Shown: piece by piece, positions 52,406 to 61,345 of the stretch
Layout: every line of letters starts with the position of its first letter
How positions within the stretch are numbered: the first letter of the stretch is position 1
NCBI RefSeq assembly: GCF_025961225.1
Contig: NZ_JAOQNG010000007.1
Span: 632,501 to 696,500, forward strand
Length of the DNA: 64,000 nucleotides
Direction of reading: 5' to 3'
Origin: Azospirillum canadense
GTDB lineage: Bacteria > Pseudomonadota > Alphaproteobacteria > Azospirillales > Azospirillaceae
Program-made: the position numbers and the translations under genes
Notes under the pieces: generated by a model
What the model was told of the DNA's origin: nothing
The model's database searches: none
What the model saw: only the letters and a program-made list of their open reading frames with translations

Positions 52406-54616
52406 TCAAGCCGCAGGGATCGACACCGCGCCGCCATACACGCGCGCCCATTCCACCAGCTTGGTGTGGCGAGGCGTGGTCCGCGTACCCCACACGGCCA
52501 TGGCGCAGGCCCGCTTGTCGCCAACCAGGACGACCAGGCGCTTGCCGCGCGTGACGCCGGTGTAGAGCAGGTTCCGGTGCAGCATGATTTGGTGCTGCAG
52601 CAGCAATGGAATGATCACTACGGGGTATTCCGACCCCTGGCTCTTGTGGATGGTCGTGGCGTAAGCCAGAACGATCTCATCCAATTCGTCGAAGCGGTAG
52701 GGGACCGACCGTTCGTCGAACCGGATCACCGCTTCGCCCGCATCGAGCTTGATGCTCTCGATCCGGCCGATGTCGCCGTTGAAGGTGTCCTTGTCGTAGT
52801 TGTTGACCACCTGCATGACCTTGTCGCCCACCCCGTAGACCGAGCCGAACCGCTCGACGCGCTCGGCCGTGGGCGGGTTCAGGGCCTGCTGCAAGGCAAC
52901 GTTCAGGGAGCGGGCGCCCGCCGGTCCGACGTTCATCGGGCAGAGCACCTGGACGTCGCGGACCGGATCGCAGCCTTGGCTGCGCGGGAGGTGCTGGGCG
53001 ACGAGATGAACGATGCGGCGGGTCGCCTCGTCCGGTGTCGGTGCATCGATCCAGAAAAAATCGCTCGCCTCACCCTTGCGCGGCACCTCCGGCAGCTGGC
53101 CGGCGTTGATGCGGTGGGCGTTGCCGATGATACGGCTGGTCGCCGCTTGGCGGAACACCTCGGTCAGGCGTACCACCGGCACCAGCCCGCCGTCGATCAG
53201 GTCGCCCAGCACCCGGCCGGGGCCGACGCTGGGCAGCTGATCCACGTCGCCCACCAGCAGCAGCGCCATGGTCGGGGGCATCGCGCGCAGCAGGGCGTAC
53301 ATCAGCGGCACGTCCACCATGCTGGCTTCGTCCACCACCAGCAGGTCGCCGTCCAACGGGTTTTCCTCGTTCCGCTGAAAGCCACCGCCGCGCGGGTCGA
53401 TCTCCAGCAGGCGGTGCAGTGTCTTGGCCTCCACGCCGGTCGCCTCGGTCATGCGCTTGGCGGCGCGCCCGGTCGGCGCCGCGAGGCGCAGGCGCACGCC
53501 CTTGGCCGCAAGGATCTTGAGGATGCTGTTGACCAGCGTCGTCTTGCCCACCCCGGGACCGCCGGTGATCACCAGCACCTTGGAGCCCAGCGCGCGCCGC
53601 AGCGCCGCCTTCTGGCTGGACGCCAGCGTCAGGCCTGCCTTCACCTCGACCCAGGGAAGGGCCCGGTCGGCGTCGATGGCGTCCCAAGGCAAGGGCGCGC
53701 GGGCCAGCGTGGACAGCCGGTCGGCGATGTTGCGCTCGGCATGAAACAGCCAACCGAGAAAGAGCGCCGGCTCGCCCATCAGAGTGTCGGCGACCAGAGT
53801 GCCTTCAGCCACCTCCGCCTCGATCGCTGCCTCGACCAGGGCGGTGTCCACGGCGAGCAGGTCCCGTGCCGCCTCGACCAGGGCGGTACGCGGCAGGCCG
53901 CAGTGCCCCTCGCCCATGGCCACGGTCAGCGCGTGCGTCAGCCCGGCGCGAACGCGCAACGGCGAGTCCGGCGGGATGCCAAACCGTTGCGCGATCTGCT
54001 CGGCGGTGGCGAAGCCGATCCCGCGCAGGTCCCTGGCGAGACGGTAAGGATTCTCGGTGATCAGCCGGACCGCATCCGCGCCATAGAGCCGGTGGATGCG
54101 CACAGCCCGCGCCGTGCCAATGCCGTGGTCGTGCAGAAAGACCATGATGTCGCGGATGGCGCGCTGCTCGCGCCAGCCCTCGACGATGTGTGCAGCCCGT
54201 CCGGGGCCGATGCCGGGCACGTGGCGCAGGCGCTCCGGCTCGTTGTCGATAACATCGAGCACCTGCTCGCCGAAGGCCTGGATGAGCTTGCGGGCGTAGA
54301 CCGGGCCGATGCCGCGCATCAGCCCCGACGCGAGGTACTTCTCGATGCCGTCCGCGGAGACGGGTGGGGCGGATTGGAGATGGTCGGCTTGGAACTGGGG
54401 GCCGTGGATACGGTCATTGACCCACTGGCCGGTGGCCTGGACCGATTCGCCAGGAGCAATCGCCGCGGCCCGTCCGACCACCGTCAGCGGGTCGCGTTGC
54501 CCACGCACCTTGATCCGGAGCACGCAGAAGCCGGTCTCGGCGTTGTGGAAGGTGACCCGCTCCACGGCGCCGACGACCAGCTCACGATCCGAGGAGGCGG
54601 AGGACATATTGGCCAT
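52406..54616 (-). CDS. recD2: RecD-like ATP-dependent DNA helicase (RecD2)
   Basis: A 736-residue 5'-3' helicase of the RecD2 group (no RecB/C genes nearby). N-terminal OB and helix-hairpin-helix region: VERVTFHNAETGFCVLRIKV, GIGPVYARKLIQAFGEQVLD, LRHVPGIGPGRAAHIVEGWR. Motor motifs: Walker A VITGGPGVGKTTLVNSILKI, Walker B DLLVVDEASMVDVPLMYALL, LLLVGDVDQLPSVGPGRVLG, and YATTIHKSQGSEYPVVIIPL. The start could be 54616 (MANMSS) or 54607 (MSSASS). It acts in DNA repair and recombination tolerance; role in this region unclear. Confidence 0.93.
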   Translation of the reverse strand: MANMSSASSDRELVVGAVERVTFHNAETGFCVLRIKVRGQRDPLTVVGRAAAIAPGESVQATGQWVNDRIHGPQFQADHLQSAPPVSADGIEKYLASGLMRGIGPVYARKLIQAFGEQVLDVIDNEPERLRHVPGIGPGRAAHIVEGWREQRAIRDIMVFLHDHGIGTARAVRIHRLYGADAVRLITENPYRLARDLRGIGFATAEQIAQRFGIPPDSPLRVRAGLTHALTVAMGEGHCGLPRTALVEAARDLLAVDTALVEAAIEAEVAEGTLVADTLMGEPALFLGWLFHAERNIADRLSTLARAPLPWDAIDADRALPWVEVKAGLTLASSQKAALRRALGSKVLVITGGPGVGKTTLVNSILKILAAKGVRLRLAAPTGRAAKRMTEATGVEAKTLHRLLEIDPRGGGFQRNEENPLDGDLLVVDEASMVDVPLMYALLRAMPPTMALLLVGDVDQLPSVGPGRVLGDLIDGGLVPVVRLTEVFRQAATSRIIGNAHRINAGQLPEVPRKGEASDFFWIDAPTPDEATRRIVHLVAQHLPRSQGCDPVRDVQVLCPMNVGPAGARSLNVALQQALNPPTAERVERFGSVYGVGDKVMQVVNNYDKDTFNGDIGRIESIKLDAGEAVIRFDERSVPYRFDELDEIVLAYATTIHKSQGSEYPVVIIPLLLQHQIMLHRNLLYTGVTRGKRLVVLVGDKRACAMAVWGTRTTPRHTKLVEWARVYGGAVSIPAA

Positions 54617-55010
54617 CAGCGGGGGCGGGCAGGGGTGAACGGCATCATCGCCAACATATGGCGAACCATCCCGCAGAACCAAAGTGTTCCAGGCCATTCA
54701 GGCGGGTATGGCCAGGGTTGGTCGATCCGCTTTCGCCCAGAGGTACGCCTCACCCGCGCACAGTGGCGAAACATCCGGTCACCGTGCCGGCTGGTCTGTT
54801 TCGGGAGCCTCGCCAACTTGGGTTGCCGACGCGGTCGGCGCAATCGCGACGCTTACGTCGGACCCAATCCAGGATTGCGAGCGCTCTGATGAGGGAACTC
54901 TGCCCATTTCGGCGCGCCGATGGAGTTCGAGTGCGATCCGGATCGCGCTCGCGTCGTGGCCGCTGGCAAAGGGGGGCGCAGCAGCGAGCTTGCCACGCCA
55001 CACGCCAGCG
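54617..55010. other. Spacer upstream of recD2, no gene seen
   Basis: Neither strand shows a convincing gene or RNA. It must contain the recD2 promoter on its left side. Confidence 0.4.
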
Positions 55011-55370
55011 TCAGGCGGATCGGCGCGAAACCGGGCCTGAGCGCCCCGTGGGCTGCGGCCGCCACAGACGGACGGAAATCGCGGCGTTGCTTTGGCTGGC
55101 GACGAAGTGATGCTCGGCTCGAAATTGGTCGATGGCACCCAGCATATCGTCCGACAGCACGCGCGCTGGTTCCGACAGCTGGACAGCGCGATGGCTCACG
55201 GTCATCGCCCAGCGCGGCGGCGTTCCTGGCGCGCTCGACCCGACGGTGGCCACCGGCGGCGACGCCACCCACGCGCAAGCGTCCGCATCCCAGCCGATGA
55301 TGCGGCGGTCGATACCAGTTTGGAGCCACGCCCAGCCGGTCAGTTTCAGCGGGATGGCTTCCCCGAGCAT
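55011..55370 (-). CDS. Hypothetical protein, about 119 residues
   Basis: Unrecognised. Starting at 55368-55370 the product reads MLGEAIPLKLTGWAWLQTGI and later AIDQFRAEHHFVASQSNAAI; AAGGAG sits 7-12 bases upstream of this ATG. A slightly longer start (55391) lacks such a site. Tryptophan-rich N-terminus, no signal peptide. Function and family unknown. Confidence 0.45.
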   Translation of the reverse strand: MLGEAIPLKLTGWAWLQTGIDRRIIGWDADACAWVASPPVATVGSSAPGTPPRWAMTVSHRAVQLSEPARVLSDDMLGAIDQFRAEHHFVASQSNAAISVRLWRPQPTGRSGPVSRRSA

Positions 55371-55811
55371 CGGCCAGTTCTCCTTGATCAATCACTGGCG
55401 GCGACCGTAGGCGTTCTCACTTCGTTCTGCAATAGCGGCGCTTTCCTTCTCTCCTTTTTCGCGGCGGGGTGTCTGTGCAGGGCAGGAAGAACTCAGACGT
55501 GGTCTCAGCTCTAGGCAACGAGCAGAGCGGTGGCTCTGGTCACCTCAGCATTTTCTCGGCGCCTCGGATATGGGCGTAAACGCTTCATTCTTTTGCACGC
55601 GCGGATCGACCGAGAACGTGCGATGCGACTTCAAAAGGGGTGTACTTCGGAAACCCGATCTTCCGATGACGGCAGCGGGACATTCGTCATCACATGGGTC
55701 GCAACGGCCCACCAAGCTCTCTATGGTCAAGATGGAGCCAGGTGCGGTTGCCTGGTCGCAGGACGGGAGAGCTGAATGTCGTTGGATGTCACGCCGGGCT
55801 GCCATTGACGT
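55371..55811. other. Intergenic, no confident gene
   Basis: Several short open frames overlap each other here, none with a convincing start or composition. The likely promoters of the flanking small genes lie here. Confidence 0.35.
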
Positions 55812-56324
55812 GTGGAAGGCCACCTTCCGCAGGAGATCGCACGACCAAAGGCGTTGCTCGCGGCGGGCTTTGTGATCGCAACCCGAATGTTCGCCGACGG
55901 CAACCGGCGACCGCTATCGCCGAACGAGCTGGAAGCGATTAAAGCCGATTTGGCCGACCGCGGCGCCGCGCCGAACGAGACCAACATCACCACCTTTTCG
56001 CTCACCGCCGATGGGCTCGCCGACTACGCGGAGGTGATGGCCCACACATTGGGTCAGATCCTCGCGTACGAGCCGAATTCCTATGTCGGAGCGCACGTCG
56101 CGAACGACAGCGAGGTGGCCGACGAGGAGGAACTGGCCGCCGCAGCGGGAGCCGTTTACGTGTATCTCAAGGAGCAGGGGATGTCGGCCGTCGGAGCCGC
56201 CGGGCCTGTTGCCGTGACCACGGCGCAAGTCGCGCTCGACGACGGTGTGCCGCCGGAACAGATGATGCGCATCGCCATGGAAATCCTCATGGGGGCAGCG
56301 CTTCGGATGAAAGGCCGGACCTAA
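55812..56324 (+). CDS. Hypothetical protein, up to 170 residues
   Basis: Unrecognised but gene-like. The body reads SLTADGLADYAEVMAHTLGQ, ANDSEVADEEELAAAAGAVY, PPEQMMRIAMEILMGAALRM, an acidic, mostly helical soluble protein. An internal ATG at 55887 (MFADGNRRPL) may be the real start. A hairpin with T-run follows the stop (56394-56415). Context gives no hint to function. Confidence 0.55.
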   Translation: MEGHLPQEIARPKALLAAGFVIATRMFADGNRRPLSPNELEAIKADLADRGAAPNETNITTFSLTADGLADYAEVMAHTLGQILAYEPNSYVGAHVANDSEVADEEELAAAAGAVYVYLKEQGMSAVGAAGPVAVTTAQVALDDGVPPEQMMRIAMEILMGAALRMKGRT

Positions 56325-56393
56325 ACAAGCGTCAGCCGGCTATCGGCACCAGCTCCAACGGTGTTGATCAACGGCTCTATCACCGAAACGTAG

Positions 56394-56415
56394 GTTCCGG
56401 TAATTGGAACGTTTT
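56394..56415 (+). terminator. Candidate rho-independent terminator
   Basis: GTTCC at 56394-56398 pairs with GGAAC at 56406-56410 (loop GGTAATT) and is followed by GTTTT. It lies about 70 bp after the stop of the 55812-56324 gene. A 5-bp stem is weak, though flanking bases can extend it imperfectly. Confidence 0.4.
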
Positions 56416-57138
56416 CGGTGAATCAAGATGTTGTGCTGGAGAAAGCATTGGCTTGGCCACCGCCACCCAGCCAGCACGCTGCTCAGCAGCGCGAAATAGG
56501 AAACTAGGCGGGCTACTCAGCGAACGAGCGTTGGGTGGTCAGCGAGCACACTTCCTGGGAGGCCCCTGGACGGGCTAGGCGCCAGCCCTGCGACAAAGGT
56601 GTTGCACCGCCGGACGCATCTGGCGGAACAACACCACCATCCCTGACAGCTGACGTCTCCTCTGGTACTATCCGATGCCCCAACCACGGAGTTCCTCGTG
56701 GTAGCACGCCGCGGAACCCTGTTCGTCACGGACATTGGCCGTCCTTACGGCCTGACGCTCGACGTTGCGTTCGACAGTCCTGGAGTGTGGAGACGCGCTA
56801 CCGCCTGGATCCGCATAGCCGACCCAAACGCTAACGTGACTGGCTTTCGCGTTGGTCTCTGTGTTGGCGATGGCCGCGTTACTTTCTCGCACCGTCGCGC
56901 CCAGCGCCGGTTCATCACGCGCTTCGCATACTGGCCCTGGGATATTCAGCGGCGTCTGCGCCCCTACGCCCACGTTCTGCCACAGCGGAAACTGCGCGAT
57001 ACCCGCTTCGATTGCATCGGCAACGGGCGCATGCGCATGCGCCTACGTGCCCTGCCTCCCGGCCGGGTTGCTGACATTGCTCGGTAGCAGTGATCTGAAA
57101 ACCTTCTGATTCCTGGCAACGTGGCCTAAGCTACCGCC
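56416..57138. other. Intergenic region with only doubtful ORFs
   Basis: A 130-codon frame (56698-57087, plus strand) and an overlapping antisense one exist, but neither has family similarity nor a ribosome site, and both are compositionally ordinary. I see no supported gene. The stretch may be decayed coding DNA between small genes. Confidence 0.35.
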
Positions 57139-57708
57139 ATGAGACCGGCTCATCTCCTAGCCCCGGCGCTTTATTCCTACCGCAAGCTCGGTGGCGCCCT
57201 AAGTTTCTCAGTTTTCGACGAGTTCGACGGATCCGATGCGCGGCTGCGTGAGGCGCTTGCCTATGCGATCAACGAAGCGTGCGGGGGCAGAGACTTCATC
57301 AACCTGGAACGGATAGCCCAGTTGTCGGGCCGGGAGATTTCTCGTGAGGACTTCCTCGCTTTTTCAATGAGCGATCCGCTCGACTGGCGACCGGAGAGGG
57401 TATTTGGTCGGTTCGGCCTTGCTCTCGCCCTTTCATACAGCCAGTACCGGCCTGGGTCGCCAGGGTCGGAAAAGCTTTTTGACGAAATGGTGGAGGCCGT
57501 GTCGCCGAGCAGCCGCGATCGGCACTTCTGGGATTGGAAAACATGGGATCTTCCATCAATCAGCCCGTACTTCACGAGCGACTATCTCGGCCGCATGGAG
57601 TGGTGGAACGTTTACCTGCTCACGGTCCATGTCCCCGCCGAGGAGCGCTTGTTCGTCATTGTCGGCAGTTTTGACTATTACGATTACGAAGTTCCTCTCT
57701 ATCCCTGA
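57139..57708 (+). CDS. Hypothetical protein cut by IS701-like element
   Basis: 189 codons starting MRPAHLLAPALYSYRKLGGA. The sequence is rich in aromatic residues (FWDWKTWDLPSISPYFTSDY, LGRMEWWNVYLL, VGSFDYYDYEVPLYP) and looks like a genuine soluble protein. Its TGA stop (57706-57708) is the first three bases of the IS701-like left inverted repeat, so the true C-terminus is probably lost or only slightly shortened. No family recognised. Confidence 0.6.
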   Translation: MRPAHLLAPALYSYRKLGGALSFSVFDEFDGSDARLREALAYAINEACGGRDFINLERIAQLSGREISREDFLAFSMSDPLDWRPERVFGRFGLALALSYSQYRPGSPGSEKLFDEMVEAVSPSSRDRHFWDWKTWDLPSISPYFTSDYLGRMEWWNVYLLTVHVPAEERLFVIVGSFDYYDYEVPLYP

Positions 57709-58165
57709 GCTGGTCTTTGCACGTTTAGGGCGGTCGGCAGGCGACGTGAATGAGCCGATCCAGGAGCTTGTTCAGGATTTCGGCGTTGCCGTGGTTCTGC
57801 CGTGACGTTGCGAAAGTCGGCGCGGTCCACAGCTCGCGGCGAACCAGGGCGAGCGCATCACGGACGGTGGGCTCGGCCTTGCGATACCAGCGGACGCTAT
57901 CCGGCCGGAGCCCGCGGTCGGCGGCGAGCCGGTCCGCCCACAGCGTGACGAGCGAGAACAGCCCGAGCAGGGCCGGCGTGGTGCGCAGGATCGCCCGGTC
58001 GGACCACTGCCGCTGCGTCTCGACGCCGAGGTGGCGACGGACTTCGGACAGCGTCACCTCGAAGGACCATTGTAGGAACCGCTGAAGAAGCAAATCTGTT
58101 GAGCCCGCATCCACGGGTGGGCCATACAGCCTTGTTGGCGGTGGTCCGTTGGCTGGAGCAGCGCC

Positions 58166-58360
58166 ATGACAGAGAAGCCGTGGCCGGCTCAGATAACCTG
58201 GTCGGACCTGCCGGCCGGACAACGGCGCAAGGTGATGGTTCGCCTCGGCCGCCTGATCCGGCGCTGCCTCCCCGATCCTCAACGCGAGGAATCGAGGGAG
58301 GCCGGCCATGAGCCCACGGAACGCGGCGATCAGCGACAAGATCCAGCCCCTTCATCGTGA
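58166..58360 (+). CDS. Small ORF preceding and overlapping the serine recombinase
   Basis: 64 codons: MTEKPWPAQITWSDLPAGQR, RKVMVRLGRLIRRCLPDPQR, then a charged tail. It overlaps the recombinase start by 53 bp in another frame, so translation is probably coupled. The basic, helical LPAGQRRKVMVRLGRLIRR part could bind nucleic acid. Similar small ORFs before large serine recombinases occur in proteobacterial elements; function unknown. Confidence 0.5.
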   Translation: MTEKPWPAQITWSDLPAGQRRKVMVRLGRLIRRCLPDPQREESREAGHEPTERGDQRQDPAPSS

Positions 58361-59912
58361 CCGCCAGGCGATCGTCTACGTCCGGCAATCGACGCCGCAC
58401 CAGATCGAACGCCACCAGGAATCGACCCGCCTTCAGTATGCCCTGGTCGACCACGCACTCGCCTTGGGATGGGCGCGCGAGCGGGTTGTGGTCATCGACG
58501 AGGACCAAGGTCGCTCCGGGGCCTCCACCCAGGGGCGGCTCGGCTTCCAGAGGCTCTTCGCCGAGGTCGGGCTCGGTCACGTCGGCTTGGTGCTCGGCGT
58601 GGAGATGTCGCGCTTGGCTCGCTCCTGCTGCGATTGGCATCAGCTCATCGAAATTTGCGCGCTCCGCGGGACGTTGCTCGGCGATTCCCAAGGCATCTAC
58701 GACCCGAACTGCCTGAATGATCGCCTGCTGCTTGGGCTCAAGGCCACGATCAGTGAAGCGGAACTCCATCTGCTCAAAGCGCGCATGGACGAGGGGCGTC
58801 GGGCGAAGGCACAGCGCGGCGAACTCGCTGTGACGCTGCCGCGCGGTTATCTGCGCCGTCCGGACGGCTCCGTTGGGCTCGATCCCGATGAGCAGGTGCA
58901 AACCACGATCCGGTTGGTCTTCTCGCTGTTTGAGCGCTACGGCACCATCAGCGCCGTGCTCCGCCACTTGGTCACCCACGACATCCACCTGCCGGACCGC
59001 GTGCGCGTCGGCCTTGCCAAGGGGGAACTCGCCTGGCGTCGGCCGAACCGGCCAACCCTGGTCGACCTGCTGCACAATCCCTGCTACGCCGGTGTTTATG
59101 TCTATGGGCGGCGCCAGGTGCAACCGGCGCGGCAGCAGCCTGGGCAGCCGAACACCGGGCGCCGCCGTGGTCATGACCTGGAGAACGGGGTCATTGTTCT
59201 GCGCGACCGCCTGCCGGCTTACATCAGCTGGGAGCGCTACATGGCGAACCTGGAGCAAATGGCGGCCAATCGCAGCGACCATCGGGGCATTCCCCGCCAT
59301 GGGCCGGGACTGCTGTCCGGGCTGCTCGCCTGCGGGCGCTGTGGCCATCGCATGTTCACCCACCACAACCACAACGGGCGCGGCCTCCGCTACGTGTGCG
59401 GTGCGGAGAGCGCTTGCTACGGGGTACCAATCTGCCAAGCGCTGGCGGGGGACGCGCTCGATGCGCACGTCACCGAGCTGGTCTTGCGAGCGCTCACCCC
59501 GGCGGCTTTGGACACCAGCCTTCAGCTGGCGGAGGATTTGGAACTGGAACGAGCGGACCAGCACCGCCAGTGGCGCCTGCGCCTGGAGCGGGCCCATTAC
59601 GAGGCCGATCGGGCGTCCCGGATGTATGCCGCGGTGGAACCGGAGAACCGCTTGGTCGCCCGGACGCTGGAGCGGCAATGGGAAGAGGCGTTGGCAACCG
59701 AACAGCGTCTGACGGCGGACTATGAGAGCTTCCAGCGCCGTGCCCCACGGCGCCTGACCGCCGCCGAGCAGGACGCCATCCGGCGCTTGGCCGCGGATAT
59801 TCCCGCCCTCTGGCGGGCCCCAACGACGACCGTAGTGGAGCGCCAGGAATTGGTGCGCCTGGTGCTGGAGCGCATTGTGGTGACCGTCGCCGGTACGACC
59901 GAAGTGGTTGTC

Positions 59913-60313
59913 TAATCGCGGGCCAAGGATCAAGCACTTTCCCAATGTGGGTTTTCATTTCACTGTGCCAGGTCGTCCAGGTAGTCCACAGGCCCGCCTC
60001 GCACCTCCATCAATGACGGGGCGGGCCTGTGGACCCACCTGGGCGACCGTTCCAGACGACGAGGCTCGTTGATGTCGCAGTCCGTTCCGAGGACCAAGAC
60101 CACTGCCGGATCCATGGTTGTCTCCGCGGTCGGCAGGTGCCGCCGCATGATGGCGTGAGGAGCGCAGCCTCCCAATGTCACTGACGCAGTGATCGCGGGC
60201 GGGATGCCCCAGCGATCTTGCATCCACATAGACGGGATGGCTGCCGCTTCGTCCCGGCAGGGACCTCGCTCCGCGGCGGGCGGAACCCTTTCGACCTCGC
60301 GTTCAAACGTGGT
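59913..60313 (-). ncRNA. Structured noncoding right end of the IS110-family element
   Basis: 401 bases between the transposase stop and the element end, without a convincing gene. A perfect 15-bp hairpin pairs 59984-59998 (GTCCACAGGCCCGCC) with 60020-60034 around a 21-base loop. A smaller one, GTCCC/GGGAC, lies at about 60261-60274 next to GGGACGAAG, a motif shared with 16017-16150 and 26593-26735. In IS1111-type elements this end is where a bridge RNA is encoded, so this is the best candidate locus. Strand and ends of an RNA are inferred. Confidence 0.45.
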
Positions 60314-61345
60314 TCAGGCGGCCACCTCCTGGCCAGCCCAGCGAAACTCGCTGCCGTCCACCCAAAGCCGATGCATCAGCACCGCCAGTTTCCTAGCCAC
60401 CGCGACCTTGGCCTTCTTCAGGCCGATGCGTTTGGCCAGGCGAACGCCCCAGGCCTTGAGAGCGCACCATTTCTCCACCCGGGTCAGCAGGGTTCCCGCG
60501 GCTTCGAACAGATAACCGCGCGTCAGCTTGTCGCCGGCCTTCGAGATCCGCCCCGCCCAGTCCACTTCGCCCGACTGGTACTGCCGCGGGGTCAGGCCCA
60601 AGTAGGCGCCCACGCTTGAAGACTTGGCGAACCGCGCGGGATCATCGATCACCGTGGTGAAGCTCAGCGCGGTGATCGGCCCGATCCCCGGGATGGTCAT
60701 CAAGCGCCGACAGACCAGGTTGTCCCGCGCCTGGCGCAGAACCGTCCGGTCAAGCACCTCGATCTGCTCGGTGAGGCGTTGCCAGACGGCCAGCAGCGCC
60801 TCGGTGACGACCGCCACACCGGCCTGACCGGTGGTCAACTCCCGAACCCGTGCGGGCAGCGCCGCCCCGCCGACCTTGCCCAGGATCAGGCCGAAGGTCT
60901 TCAGGATGCCGCGCATCTGGTTGACGACGTCCCGGCGCATGGCCACCAGCTGGGTGCGGGCCATCAACTGGGCGCGCGCGAGATGGCTGTCCAGGCTCTT
61001 GACCTCGACTGCGCGAAACCAGCCGGTGCGGACGACCTGGGCCAAGCCATGGGCGTCGTTGGCATCGGTTTTGTTGATCTGCAACGATAACGCCGCCTTG
61101 ACTTGCCGAGCATCGAGGCAAACCACCGGCAGGCCCAGGTCGCGCAGAGCGTGCCAATGCCAGGTCGACAGAGGGCCGCTCTCCAGACCAATGCGAACCG
61201 CCTGAGGGGCGTGGCGGCGCAGCGTTTCCGCAATGGCCTCCGGGGTCGAGGCGCATTTCCCCTTCCACACCGCCTTGCCGGCTTCCGTCACAACGCACAC
61301 CGAGGTCTCGTTCAGCGACACGTCCAACCCGACAAACTGCTCCAT
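60314..61345 (-). CDS. IS110-family transposase (DEDD recombinase), intact
   Basis: 343 residues starting MEQFVGLDVSLNETSVCVVT. The RuvC-like DEDD set is visible: Asp8 in GLDVS, Glu in VRIGLESGPLSTWHWHAL, and the Asp pair in INKTDANDAHGLAQVV. The C-terminal Transposase_20 part is LMTIPGIGPITALSFTTVID, SVGAYLGLTPRQYQSGEVDW with the family Ser, then RISKAGDKLTRGYL. The start was chosen at the ATG before EQFVGLD; 32 extra codons upstream are within the element end. It appears functional. Confidence 0.92.
   Translation of the reverse strand: MEQFVGLDVSLNETSVCVVTEAGKAVWKGKCASTPEAIAETLRRHAPQAVRIGLESGPLSTWHWHALRDLGLPVVCLDARQVKAALSLQINKTDANDAHGLAQVVRTGWFRAVEVKSLDSHLARAQLMARTQLVAMRRDVVNQMRGILKTFGLILGKVGGAALPARVRELTTGQAGVAVVTEALLAVWQRLTEQIEVLDRTVLRQARDNLVCRRLMTIPGIGPITALSFTTVIDDPARFAKSSSVGAYLGLTPRQYQSGEVDWAGRISKAGDKLTRGYLFEAAGTLLTRVEKWCALKAWGVRLAKRIGLKKAKVAVARKLAVLMHRLWVDGSEFRWAGQEVAA

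Noticed and set aside
52397-54889. 830-codon plus-strand frame opposite recD2
   Set aside because: Antisense shadow of a GC-rich gene; no domain is seen, whereas the minus strand has all helicase motifs.
57897-59945. 682-codon minus-strand frame opposite the serine recombinase
   Set aside because: Antisense shadow; the plus strand carries the catalytic YVRQS motif and zinc ribbon.
59960-60229. 89-90 codon frames inside the IS110 right end
   Set aside because: They read through the perfect 15-bp hairpin and have no family similarity; the noncoding interpretation fits better.
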